NCBI GenBank assembly: GCA_022432975.1
Contig: CM039509.1
Coordinates: 25,265,432-25,329,431, forward strand
Direction: 5' to 3'
DNA: 64,000 nt
Origin: Begonia masoniana
Lineage: Eukaryota > Streptophyta > Magnoliopsida > Cucurbitales > Begoniaceae
Part shown: one piece after another, positions 34,338 through 46,294 of the stretch
Layout: the number at the start of each line of letters is the position of its first letter
How positions within the stretch are numbered: position 1 is the first letter of the stretch
Translations under genes and position numbers: made by a program
Notes under the pieces: model-generated
The model's database searches: none
The model's input: only the letters and a program-made list of their open reading frames with translations
Told to the model about the DNA's origin: nothing

Positions 34338-36833
34338 TGTAACACCCGACATTTCGGCCAGGTGATTTTCTGACCATTTTCACTGTCACCCCCTCTTATT
34401 TAACCTTTATGATTTAAATCTAATGTTAAGACAAAATTTATTATAAGTTGAGTAAAACTAGGTTGGGTGGCAGTTTTGTAATTAAAATTGATGGATTGAG
34501 TATAAATAGGAAATGGAAACCTTAAACCTCATTTATTACCACTGTAGCCGACATTCCCTCTCGGCGATTTCTTCTCTCCCAAGTTCTTGCTCTCGGCTAC
34601 CAGAACTTTCCTTTACCGATGGCTGGTTTCAGCTTGCCTTTCCTCTAGGAATCCGTATCCGAGGTATACATTGACATTGTGGCTACCTATTAGTTTGTTA
34701 CCCTGTTCTTAGCTCGGCGTTTGAGTTTCGGTCTTTATCAATGGTCGTGTGATATTAGAACATTGTGTAAACTGAGTGTGGTAACGTCCTTCCCGAATCG
34801 ATTCTGATCATTTAGAGTAATCAACTCAGTTTCAATCGATGGTAGAACCTGCCTGCCTATTTTTGGATTTCTGGCAACACGGTGTATCAAACAGAATATC
34901 TAGGAATGACTTTAGCTATTAGAGTCCTAGGACGATTTATGATTAGAGCTATTAGGACCTTTGTTTTAACTACTGTAATGTACATGTTTTAGGTGAAGAA
35001 GTTTAAGGGGAAGGAGCTCGGATTGCTAAGGAATCCAGGTAAGTGAATGTACTAAGATTTCCGGCCACTAGGGCCTTACACCGCAAGGGTATTAGGAAAT
35101 CATTGAGATGTTAGTCTGTTGATTATGATTAGTTATTTCCATGATATGAAGAATTTGTGTAAGAAATGTTAAGTTATGGGATGTTTTGCTTGTCCTTATG
35201 GTGTGACTTTTCTCTGTGAACTTCATGTCTATGCATTATGTCCGCGTTTATGATTAAGTTATGAACATGAAAAGCAAATGTAACTATGATTAAGTGCAGA
35301 GCGGGGGAAAAGACTATGATATGTATGGCTCGCGAATTCTCCTACCGGTGGAGGCCGAGTTAATGATTAGTATGGCTCGCGGATTCTCCCACTGGTGGAG
35401 GCCGAGTTGATGACATGTATGGCTCGTGAATTCTCCCACTGGTGGAGGTCGAGCAAATCGTTACTATGACTGCCGCGATAGGCAAATGACTTTGTACCTC
35501 TGCCTTCCTCCCTCGTTTCCTGCCTTAATACATGCTATGTAAATAATGAAAATGAACATGAATAAAGAAAGGTTTATGAACTCGTGTTCTTAATTTGTGC
35601 ACTCATGTATATCTGTCAGCATGCATTCCTTACTAAGCATTAGGCTTATAGTTGAACCTTATGGTGTAGGTGAAGAAGGCTCAGGTGAGGATACTATGTT
35701 CAAAGAGGATGCTTAAGGCTGATTGCTGGGGGATGCTCAAAACGACAGTGCAGGGCTGGAAAGGTGATTTATGACCCCTGGTTAATGCTCTTTTGTTTCA
35801 GTAAAATAAAGGATATGGTAGTTTAAGTAGGATGAGATTATTTTATAATGTTGAGCCTTGAGACTGCCTAGTTGATCACTGAGTCAGGGAATGATTATAT
35901 ATAGATTTATAAATGATCTGTAGCTTAAGTCTTCCGCTATATGCATTCTGAATGAGTTGTGGTTTCTTTCTGTTGGAAGGAGTCATTCGATGATTTAGTG
36001 TTTTCTACCGTAAGATGGAAGCTGGATGAGGTAGTCTTCCGGCTGACGTCATCGGCAGATGCCGAATGATAGTAGTTTGATGGTTTAGTCTTCCGGCTGA
36101 CGTCATCGGCAGATGCCGAATGATAGTAGTTTGATGGTTTAGTCTTCCGGCTGACGTCATCGGCAGATGCCGAATGATAGTAGTTTGATGGTTTAGTCTT
36201 CCGGCTGACGTCATCGGCAGATGCCGAATGATAGTAGTTTGATGGTTTAGTCTTTCGGATGACGTCACCGGTAGATGTAGAATGTGTTTTGTCGTTTAGC
36301 GACCGGTGGATGTTGGCTGACGTCACCGGAAGTTGTAAATGTTATCTTGTCGTCTAGTGACCGGTGGATGTCACCGGATGATGTTTTAATTGAGCACGCG
36401 AGGCCCACGTGCCCACCGGAAGATGTCTCCTTTTAGGCGGTGTTAAGCGAGTCACGCGCAATGCACGTGATGACCGGACGATGAAATTTCTGTGGATTGT
36501 CAACGCATGCAACCCATGCAAACCCGAGTAGGATCATGTTAAGAGAGTTGAGGGCATTCCTTCCTTGCCCGAATTTGTCAAGAAACCGATGACCAAGCCT
36601 AGTCGCTCGACTCTGTGAGAGTTTGAGCCGACGAGGTGAAGAAAATCGAGCACGAGAGGATTCGTCTTCCTCGATGGTTCTACGTCTCTGTTTCCAGTTT
36701 AAATAAAAAAAAATATATTATGCAAATGTGAATGTCTGTCGAGAAATAGAAAAGATGTAATAATAGTAAAAGTCAAGCGAACGATTAATGAAAGATTATG
36801 AACACGTAACGGCTCCTGGCCGGGGTCGTTACA
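34338..36833 (+). repeat. Solo LTR K (family 1)
   Basis: It is 2496 bp with perfect TSD tatgt (34333-34337, 36834-36838). The TATA box is 34501-34508. Three 47-bp intron repeats lie at 35326-35460. The 54-bp array has only about 4-5 units (36050-36275), nearly all TGACGTCA. Confidence 0.95.
34993..35716 (+). other. Split LTR mini-ORF, K copy
   Basis: Micro-exon 34993-35038 and last exon 35670-35716. Relative to A, the changes AAA to AAG and GGT to GGC are silent and AAG to GAG gives K to E. The tail is unchanged. Confidence 0.45.
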
Positions 36834-36938
36834 TATGTTGTATAGTTAATTGGTTTGTGTTAGAAATAGAGTATGTATTCTTTAGATTATGTTTTGATAA
36901 TTTTTAAGTGAATTCTTGGTATATGTTAGATTAACGAG
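36834..36938 (+). repeat. Solo LTR D, segment 2
   Basis: These 105 bp lie between the K duplication and element E, ending in E's duplication acgag (36934-36938). Confidence 0.85.
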
Positions 36939-37177
36939 TGTAACACCCAGTTTTACGGGGCTTTATTATTCCAATAAATAATGGTATTTTTGTAAATATG
37001 TCAAATTAAGTTCGTTTTGCGAACGGAAAATTTTAATGGAGCCTTAATAATAAAGTGGAATTTATGGTGAAATATGAAAATTTGGAGAAACTGAATCGTT
37101 GGATAAATAACGAAAAAAGTAACAAAATAAATAAAAAATCAAATAGAGGGGCATGATGGTAATTTTGCAAGTCAAAT

Positions 37178-38882
37178 GTATTGGCAGCAGTGTGAGGTGT
37201 TCTCAGATCACAGGAGCTTAAAATATTTGTTTACGCAGAAAGAACTTAATATGCGACAGCGTAGGTGGTTGGAGTTTGTTAAAGATTATGATTTTGAAAT
37301 TAAATACCACCTAGGGAAGGCAAATAAAGTCGCAGACGCATTGAGCAGAATGCCTTCTTCTAGTCAGCCTTCGCTTGCATTGATGTCGGTAATGCTACGG
37401 TATGAGATCGAGAGGTTTGATGTGGAGATTGTGGCCGAGTTGTCCACTATGCTCACGAACATTTCTCTTAAGCCAACAATAATTAACAAACTCCGAGAAG
37501 CTCAGAAGGAAGACTTGGTGTGTGAGAGATATCGATTGAGAATGACAACTGAGGACCCGTCCGATTTCAGCTTGTTGGATGATGGTGTATTGAGATTCAG
37601 GCATAGGTGGTACGTGCCTAACAATGAGGAGCTGAAGAGAGAGATCTTAATCGAGGCACACTCCTCGGCATACTCAGTGCATCCGGGGAGCACAAAAATG
37701 TACAGAGACCTGAGACAACATTTCTGGTGGCCGAACATGAAGAGAGAGATTGCCAGGTATGTGGAAACTTGCCTGGTTTGTCAACAGGTTAAGGCAGAAC
37801 ACCAAAGGCCAGCCGGAACCTTACAGCCATTGCCGATTCTGGAGTGGAAATAGGAGAAAATCTCTATGGATTTCATTGTTGGACTCCCAAGAACGACGAA
37901 AGGGCATGACGGCATCTGGGTGATTATGGACCGTTTGACGAAGACGACCTACTTTATATCAGTGAAGATGACCTATTCTATGGATCAGCTTGCCGAGCTG
38001 TATATGCAGGAGATTGTCAGGTTACACGGAGTGCCTATTTCGATTGTCTCCGATAGAGATGTCAGGTTTACTTCAAAATTCTAGAAGAGTCTACATAAGG
38101 CTATGAGAACTCAGTTGAATTTCAATACAGCGTTTCATCTTCAGACTGACGGGCAGACAGAAAGAACAAATCAGATTCTTGAGGATATGCTTAGAGCTTG
38201 CGTGCTGAAATTTCAGCTCTCGTGGAGTCGATATTTACCCTTGATTGAGTTCTCGTACAACAACAGCTTTCAGGCTACGATTGGCATGGCTCCATATGAG
38301 GCATTGTATGGTCGGAAGTGTAGGTCTCCGCTATACTGGGACGAGGTTGGCGAAGCTAGTATAATCGGCCCAGATATTTTGCACCAAACAGCGGAGAAGA
38401 TCACTATTATCAGATAACGTATAGAGATAGCACAGAGCCGCCAAAAGAGTTATACTGACACTAGACGAAGGGAATTACAGTTCAGTGAGGATGATGAGGT
38501 ATATTTGAAGTGGTTCGGAAGAAGAGGCAAGCGAAACCCTCGTTATGTGGTGCCCTTTCCTATTTTGAAGAGGATTGAGACTATGGCGTACAGGTTATAG
38601 CTTCCGGCATCCATGGAAGGTATTCACGATGTGTTTCACGTGTCCATGCTTAGAAAATGTGTGCGTGACCCATCACACGTCATTGAGACAAGAGAAATCA
38701 AGGTACAACCAACGCTAACCTACGAGGAAAAGCCGGTACGAATTTTAGAGTCCTCTATCAAGGTGTTGCGCAATAAGGAGATCCCGCTAGTAAAGGTCCT
38801 ATGGCGGAATCACGGTGTACAGGAAGCTACTTGGGAGAGGCAGTTGGATATGATGTCGAAGTATCCTGAACTGTTTGTGTAG
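37178..38882 (+). pseudogene. pol: Pol remnant of E: RNase H end, integrase, chromodomain
   Basis: It begins at [21 protein letters not shown]. The integrase finger follows ([35 protein letters not shown]), then the core [16 protein letters not shown] and [12 protein letters not shown], then HLQTDGQTERTNQILEDML and IGMAPYEALYG. The chromodomain is at 38613-38882. Stops are TAG 37851, TAG 38082, TAA 38415 and TAG 38598. Each stands where TGG, TGG, CAA and CAG are expected. A small deletion removes the usual VSPFKGVV part near 38508. Confidence 0.9.
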
Positions 38883-38922
38883 TCAAATTTTGAGGACAAA
38901 ATTTGAATTAAGATGGATGGAA

Positions 38923-41195
38923 TGTAACATCCGGTTTTACGGGACTTTATTATTCCAATAAATAATGGCATTTGTGTAAATATGTCAAATTAAGTCCGTT
39001 TTGCGAACGAAAAATTTTAATGGAGCCTTAATAATAAATTGGAATTTATGGTGAAATATGAAAATTTGGAGAAACCGAATCGTTGTATAAATAACGAAAT
39101 AAATAACAAAACAAATAAAAAATCAAATAGAGGGGCATGATGGTAATTTGGCAAGTCAAATTTTATAAAAGTATTACAACCCCCTCTCTTTCTCCTCAAC
39201 ACTTACACAAGTTTTCTCCAGAGAACCCTTCATCGGCAATTTTCTTCCCCTCGTGCGTTCTCCTCTCCAACGGCGATTGAAGCTTCTCCGATCGACCTTC
39301 GTTCTTCACGTTTTCTCCTTTAATCGACACTCTAGGTAAGATTCTATAGTTTTCGGACGTTAGATTTTGATATCTAGAGTTTAAAACGATTAGGGTTTCG
39401 TTTAGGGTTTTTGTGAAATTGTCGGATTAAGTTAACAATCATTAGGGTTATCCTATTTACGACCCTAGTCGACGTATTGGTGGTTATTAGACGAAGTTAA
39501 TCGATTTATTGACAAATATTAGGGTTTGGGGTTGTTTGGAGCTTTGGGAAAACTCCATTAATGGAGTTTTGAAATGTCGAGCACGAATTGCTCGACAAAA
39601 TGCCTCAATGAGTTAATTTAGAGTTTATGAGATTTCTTTAGTTAAGGTTTTGTTAGTTTGGAAGTTAATGGGTTAAACTCGGTTTTAAATGATGAATGTT
39701 GTGAATTGCCATAGGTGAACAACGCTCGTGGATGGAGCTTAAATTGTGACGGACGCGAGGTAAGTCTTCGTGACTCGTTTGGTCGATTGGCCTACACCAT
39801 AAGATTTATGTTGATTGAGGAAATTGGAGATGTAGAATGTGTTGGATAAATAGGTTGGGTAGTAGTTTTAGGTTTGATTAAGTTGTTGATTGTTTAAGTT
39901 CATTGTTTGTATGTCTCGATTTCGTTTATGGCATAGTACATATTCACGCATCATGGTTTTTGAAAGGCATGAAAAATGAATTTCTATGCATATTTTCATG
40001 AAAATGAAAAGGCTAAAGAAAAGGTAAAAAGTATGTATTGATGGTCACGTCGGTGGCGGTGGTTCAGACATGGCTGTCGGATGAAGCATGTTTTCCCCCC
40101 AGGTAGATACAATGGGCTATCCAATCGTCGGATGTGCCGCTTCTATCTACTGAGAGCGAAGCCCCGGTGACGTTTTCAATGAAATGAATAGCGAAAAGGT
40201 AGGATGCATGTTTTACGAACCGCATATGCATAGCATTCACGTAGACTTACTGAGCCTCTAGCTCACATTTTATTTCTATGGTGTAGGTGATTTCGAGACA
40301 GGTGAGGACGACGTTCCTCCACCCGAAGTATGAGCACGTTGATGGAGGGTGGCCCGTGGGAGTGTGCTGGCGCAGTCGACGCTATTTTTGACCCGTGGGG
40401 ATGTGAGTAGATATTTTTGGGATTTTGATAGATAGAAACGTAGGAAAATTGTATAGTGGAACCATATTAGGATGTTTGGTATCTGGATTAATAACGTATA
40501 ACATTTTGTTGTGATTTTGGATATTTTCAAACAGAGGGAAATACGGATCCACGCGGTTCATTTTTATGAAATTTGGTTATGTTTTAAATGTGTTTTGAGT
40601 CGGTAAACGGGTGATTTATAGAGTGTGAATTGTATGTGGGTTGTAGTGTTGTTATGTTGAAGGTTATTATAAAATGTTTAGAGGTGATTTGATGAAAGAA
40701 AAATTGTGATGTGTTTAAGTATGGTGTGCAGGGCAATCGAAGGGAGAAAGAAGAGAGGAGACAGCTCTCTTGAAATTTGGATTCCAGAGAGTTTGCCGAT
40801 CAATCGCCAGGGAGGGCGATCGATTGGCCCTCTTGGGTCACGCTCTGGAAGAAATTCCAGAGCGTGTGTCGATCGATCGCCTGTTAAGGGCGATCGATCG
40901 GCTGGTGATCGATTGCCAAGGGCGATCAATCACCTCTTATGGTGGCGATCGATCGCCCCCCTTATTTACACAGCCGATCAATTGGCTGTATAAGGGCCGA
41001 TCGATCGGCCATGCAAAGTTTTGGGCAGTTGCCCTTTTTGCCCTCTACTTATTGTTCAACGATTTTTCCTAAGTGTTTAAATGTTTTCTTCAATAGTTTT
41101 CAAATGATTTCCAACAATTTAGACTTTGACTAATGTTAGAAAAAGAAAAGAAAATTTATACGGGAAATTAAGGGTAAAGAACTAGGGTCGCTACA
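38923..41195 (+). repeat. Element E 3' LTR
   Basis: It runs from tgtaacatccgg to gggtcgctaca, 2273 bp. It follows agatggatgga (weak polypurine tract). An inferred leader donor is at 39334 (ctctag|gtaagattc). A dense palindrome block lies at 40785-41015 with gcgatcgatcggc, cgatcgatcgcc and gctctggaagaaattccagagc. Confidence 0.92.
39715..40333 (+). other. Split LTR mini-ORF, E copy
   Basis: Micro-exon 39715-39759 (45 nt) carries a TGA in the conserved phase just before RTR; CGA would fit. Last exon 40287-40333 (47 nt) reads GDFETGEDDVPPPEV and TGA. The acceptor is ggtgtag. The branch-like block is weaker here (cttactgagcc). Confidence 0.38.
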
Positions 41196-42535
41196 ACGAG
41201 GGAACGATTGGACCAACCGAGTAAGTGAATACGAGCATGTGCAGGAGTCCAGTTAAGTAGAGGTTGTTTGTGTTTGTGCCTTCGGGCCTACACCATGGAA
41301 CAATAGGGATTGTTTGCTTGTTTGGGTTGTTTGTGTTTTGTTTGTGTTGAGCATATGTGTGACATGCATCATTATTTTGAATTATGAAAACACGAGTTTT
41401 GAGCATGGTGTTGAACGGTGAGCATGAAACGTGTGAGAATTGGATAGTGCATCCTTGGAGCTAGACTCGGATGTATGCTAAGAGATTGGGTAGTGCAATC
41501 CTTGAAGCAGGACTCGAATGGAAACACATTCTTGGAGCTGGTCTCGGATGTGTGCCTGGTGCCATCTTTGGAGCTGGACTCAGATGAAAATGCATCCTTG
41601 GAGCTGGACTCGGATATATGCCAGGAGTTTAGGGTAGTGTCATCCTTGGAGCGGGACTCGGATGGAAATGCATCCTTGAAGCTGGACTCGGATGTGTGCT
41701 TAGGGATCAGGTATGGCCATCCTTGAACTGTACTCGGATGTGGCCTCCGATATCGCACTGTTGGGTCAAAGTGGGGCTATCCTAGATGATATAGGACGTG
41801 CGCCTACTTGATCCACCCCGTTAGGTGATAGATTAACATTTCAAAAACAAAACGAAAACAACAGAGCAAATAGAAACATCATGTGTTAGAGTGTGTGTGC
41901 ATTGTATGTGTTTGCATCCATTATTCCCTACTTACTAAGTATTAGGCTTACGTTTTGTGTTCCGTGGTGTAGGTGACGACGTCCTTGTAGATGAGAGCTA
42001 TGGGAAAGCTAGGATTTGGGGCGCAATCGGGGATGTACGCGGTATGCCTGTGTGGGCAGTTGTCGGGGAGTCTCGACCATGACCTTCGGGAAGTTGTGAG
42101 AGATTTGGTATTTTGATTGTATATAGTTTTCCTAACTATTATTGGTTGAATGCTCGTAGAATTTAGTCGTTTTATTTTGTCGTACTATTGGACTTGTTTG
42201 TATAAATAATGGTGGTTTTATAAACTTTTGTAAATGTTGTTTTGGAATGGTTTTGAATAGGTTTTATAAAGTATTTAATTTTCAGGTTTGTGGATTTCAA
42301 AACTTTAGTCTATATGCTGCTCGATTTTTCGTAGAGTAAACGACGTCAGTTTTCAATTGTCTTTTCGTTTTCGTTGACATTTTGGAGTCAGATTTCTGGG
42401 ATTTTTATGTGTCACGGAATCGGGGATGTCGGGAATGTTTGGGATAAATTTTGGGTGAGAGTGGTTTGAAGAAAAATAAATAAAAAGTGAAAGTGGTGCG
42501 GTGGTGGCCGAGGGTGGCACGCAAGAAGCTGGAGT
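41196..42535 (+). repeat. Solo LTR D, segment 3
   Basis: It continues after the E duplication. Imperfect repeats around tccttggagctggactcgga, about 30-60 bp apart, fill 41440-41745, at the intron-repeat place of other LTRs. The conserved block cttactaagtattaggctta and acceptor gtgtag|gtgacgacg lie at 41930-41975. The frame after this acceptor does not stop at 47 nt, unlike the other families. B is inserted at 42536. Confidence 0.88.
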
Positions 42536-43192
42536 TGTAACACCCGACATTTCGGCCAGGTGATTTTCTGACCATTTTCATTGTCACCCCCCCCCTCTTA
42601 TTTAACCTTTGTGATTTAAATTTAATGTTAAGACAAATTTATTACAAGTTGAGTAAAACTAGGTTGGGTGGCAGTTTTGTAATTAAAGTTGACGGATTGA
42701 GTATAAATAGGAAATGGAAACCTTAAACCTCATTTATTACCACTGTAGCCGACATTCCCTCCCGGCGATTTCTTCTCTCCCAAGTTCTTGCTCTCGGCTA
42801 CCAGAACTTTCCTTTACCGACGGCTGGTTTCAGCTTGCCTTTCCTCTACGAATCCATATCCGAGGTATACATTGACATTGTGGCTATCTATTAGTTTGTT
42901 ACCCTGTTCTCAGCTCGGCATTTGAGTTTCGGTCTTTATCAATGGTCGTGTGATATTAGAACATTGTGTTAACTGAGTGTGGTAATGTCATTTCCGAATC
43001 GATTCTGATCATTTAGAGTAATCAACTCAGCTTTAATCGATGGTAGAACCTGCCTGCCTATTTTTGGATTTCTGGCAACACGGTGTATCAAACAGAGTAT
43101 TTAGGAATGACCTTAGCTATTAGAGTCCTAGGACGATTTATGATTAGAGCTATTAGGACCTTTGTTTAACTACTGCAATGTACATGTTTTAG

Positions 43193-43914
43193 GTGAAGAA
43201 GTTTAAAGGGAAGAAGCTCGGATTGCTAAGAAATCCAGGTAAGTGAATGTATTAAGATTTCCGGCCACTAGGGCTCTACACCGCAAGGGTATTAGGAAAT
43301 CATTGAGATGTTAGTCTGTTGATTATGATTAGTCATTACTATGATATGAAGAATTGGTGTAAGAAGATGTTAAGTTACGGGATGTTTTGCTTGTCCTTAT
43401 GATATGACTTCTCTCTATGAACTTTATGTCTATGCACTGTGTCTACGTTATGTTTAAGTTGAGAACATGAAAAACATATGTAACTATGATTAAGTGCAGA
43501 ACGGAGGAAAAAACTATGATAAGTATGACTCGCGAAATCTCCCACTAGGGGAGGCCGAGTTAATGATATGTATGACTCGCGGATTCTCCCACTGGCGGAG
43601 GCCGAGTTGATGATATGTACAGCTCGCGAATTCGCCCACTGGGGGAGGCCGAGTGATGTATTATGATTGCCGCGATAGGCAAATGACTATGTACCCTTGC
43701 CTTCCTCCCTCGTCTCCTTCCTTAATACATGCCATGAAAATAATGAAAATGAACATGAATGAAGAAAGGCTTATGAACTTGTGTTCCTTAATTTGTGCAC
43801 TCATGTATATCTGTCAGCATGCATTCCTTACTAAGCATTAGGCTTATAGTTGAACCTTATGGTGTAGGTGAAGAAGGTTCAGGTGAGGATACTATGTTTA
43901 AAGATGATGCTTAA
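43193..43914 (+). other. Split LTR mini-ORF, B 5' LTR copy
   Basis: Micro-exon 43193-43238 reads as in A up to LLRN, but with AAG for AGG (R to K). Last exon 43868-43914 reads GEEGSGEDTMFKDDA and TAA, a conservative E to D change against A. Confidence 0.45.
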
Positions 43915-44205
43915 GGCTGGTTGCTGGAGGAAGTTCAAAATGACAGTGCAGGACTGGAAAGGCGATTCATGACCCCTAGTTAACGTTTTATGATTTCTAT
44001 TAAGATAATGGATATGACAGTCTAAGTAGGTTAAGGCTAATTTGGAACGTTGAATCTTGAGATTTGTCTGGTCTAATTATTGAATCTGAGGATAATTTCG
44101 AGGATTATTAAAAGATTGTTGTCTAAGTCTTCCGCTTTGTGTATTCTGGATGAGATCATGTTTCTTACTCTTTGAGGTTTATGGTTACTAGGTTATGATT
44201 CGGGC

Positions 44206-45735
44206 GAGTGATAGTAGTTGGGTGGTTTAGTCTTCCGGCTGACGCCATCGGCAGATGCCGAAGGATAGTAGTTGGATGGTTTAGTCTTCCGGCTGACGCC
44301 ATTGGCAGATGCCGAAGGATAGTAGTTGGATGGTTTAGTCTTCCGGCTGACGCCATCGGCAGATGCCGAAGGATAGTAGTTGGGTGGTTTAGTCTTCCGG
44401 CTGACGCCATCGGCAGATGCCGAAGGATAGTAGTTGGATGGTTTAGTCTTCCGGCTGACGTCATCGGCAGATGCCGAATGATAGTAGTTGGATGGTTTAG
44501 TCTTCCGGATGACGTCATCGGCAGATGCCGAATGATAGTAGTTTGATGGTTTAGACTTCTCGGCTGACGTCATCGGCAGATGCCGAAGGATAGTAGTTGG
44601 GTGGTTTAGTCTTCCGGCTGACGTCATCGGCAGATGCCGAATGATAGTAGTTGGGTGGTTTAGTCTTCCGGCTGACGTCATCGGCAGATGCCGAATGATA
44701 GTAGTTGGGTGGTTTAGTCTTCCGGCTGACGTCATCGGCAGATGCCGAATGATAGTAGTTGGATGGTTTAGTCTTCCGGCTGACGTCATCGGCAGATGCC
44801 GAATGATAGTAGTTGGGTGGTTTAGTCTTCCGGCTGACGTCATCGGCAGATGCCGAAGGATAGTAGTTGGATGGTTTAGTCTTCCGGCTGACGTCATCGG
44901 CAGATGCCGAATGATAGTAGTTGGGTGGTTTAGTCTTCCGGCTGACGCCATCGGCAGATGCCGAATGATAGTAGTTGGGTGGTTTAGTCTTCCGGCTGAC
45001 GTCATCGGCAGATGCCGAATGATAGTAGTTGGGTGGTTTAGTCTTCCGGCTGACGTCATCGGCAGATGCCGAATGATAGTAGTTGGGTGGTTTAGTCTTC
45101 CGGCTGACGTCATCGGCAGATGCCGAAGGATAGTAGTTGGGTGGTTTAGTCTTCCGGCTGACGTCATCGGCAGATGCCGAAGGATAGTAGTTGGGTGGTT
45201 TAGTCTTCCGGCTGACGCCATCGGCAGATGCCGAATGATAGTAGTTGGATGGTTTAGTCTTCCGGCTGACGTCATCGGCAGATGCCGAATGATAGTAGTT
45301 GGGTGGTTTAGTCTTCCGGCTGACGTCATCGGCAGATGCCGAAGGATAGTAGTTGGATGGTTTAGTCTTCCGGCTGACGTCATCGGCAGATGCCGAATGA
45401 TAGTAGTTGGATGGTTTAGTCTTCCGGCTGACGTCATCGGCAGATGCCGAATGATAGTAGTTTGATGGTTTAGTCTTCCGGCTGACGTCATCGGCAGATG
45501 CCGAAGGATAGTAGTTGGATGGTTTAGTCTTCCGGCTGACGCCATCGGCAGATGCCGAAGGATAGTAGTTGGGTGGTTTAGTCTTCCGGCTGACGACATC
45601 GGCAGATGCCGAATGATAGTAGTTTGATGGTTTAGTCTTCCGGCTGACGTCATCGGCAGATGCCGAAGGATAGTAGTTGGGTGGTTTAGTCTTCCGGCTG
45701 ACGTCATCGGCAGATGCCGAAGGATAGTAGTTGGA
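44206..45735 (+). repeat. Expanded 54-bp array, about 28 units
   Basis: Units vary at set places: aaggatag or aatgatag, ttgggtgg, ttggatgg or tttgatgg, and tgacgtca or tgacgcca. The mosaic order of variants points to unequal exchange. The frames open through the array (up to 504 codons, minus strand) are a by-product of the 18-codon period. Confidence 0.95.
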
Positions 45736-46190
45736 TGATGTCACCGGATGATGTTTTAATTGAGCACGCGAGGCCCACGTGCCCACCGGAAGATGCCTCC
45801 TTTTAGGCGGCGTTAAGCGAGACACGCGTAATGCACGTGATGACCGGACGATGAAATTTCTGAGGGTTGTCAACACATGCAACCCATGCAAGCCCGAGTG
45901 GAATCATATTAGGAGAGTTGAGGGCATTTCTCCTTTGCCCGAATTTGTCAAGAAACCGATGACCGAGTCTAGTCGCTCGACTCTGCGAAAGTTTGAGCCG
46001 ACGAGGCGTAGGAAGTCGAGCACAAGAGGATTCGTCTTCCTTGATGGTTCTACGTCTCTGTTTCCAGTTTAGGAAAAAAAAAAAAGTATAATGTAATATG
46101 CAAATTGTGAATGTAAATCTAAAAGTCAAGCAAACGATTAATGAAAGATTATGAACACGTGACGGCTCCTGGCCGGGGTCGTTACAATTA

Positions 46191-46202
46191 TGGTATCAAA
46201 GC
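46191..46202 (+). promoter_or_regulatory. Primer-binding site of element B (one mismatch)
   Basis: TGGTATCAAAGC lies 4 bp after the LTR end; element A has TGGTATCAGAGC. Confidence 0.88.
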
Positions 46203-46294
46203 AAAACCAGGTTCTAAAACCGATTCTGCAGACTGCCTTCCAGCACTGACTGTTACTTGAGCACACCTCAGCAACTGTAAGTATTTATGATTTC

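Larger units (their letters stand above)
36939..41195 (+). mobile_element. Element E: deletion derivative of a Ty3/gypsy retrotransposon
   Basis: TSD acgag is perfect (36934-36938, 41196-41200). The first 239 bp (36939-37177) match the start of the 3' LTR at 38923. The sequence then jumps into the middle of RNase H. So most of the 5' LTR, the PBS, gag, protease and RT were lost in one deletion after insertion. The 3' LTR is complete. Confidence 0.93.
42536..46186 (+). repeat. Element B 5' LTR (family 1)
   Basis: It is 3651 bp with TATA box 42702-42709. Three 47-bp intron repeats lie at 43523-43652. At the right edge of the array the caccggtagaagttgtaaat segment seen in A, K and the B 3' LTR is missing (junction at about 45735). 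Confidence 0.95.

Noticed and set aside
44193..45891. Open frames of 441-504 codons made of an 18-residue repeat (MTSAGRLNHPTTILRHLP-like), on both strands, also at 52438-53836
   Set aside because: They follow from a 54-bp tandem repeat without stops in several frames. The frames differ between copies and overlap each other; there is no sign of coding selection.
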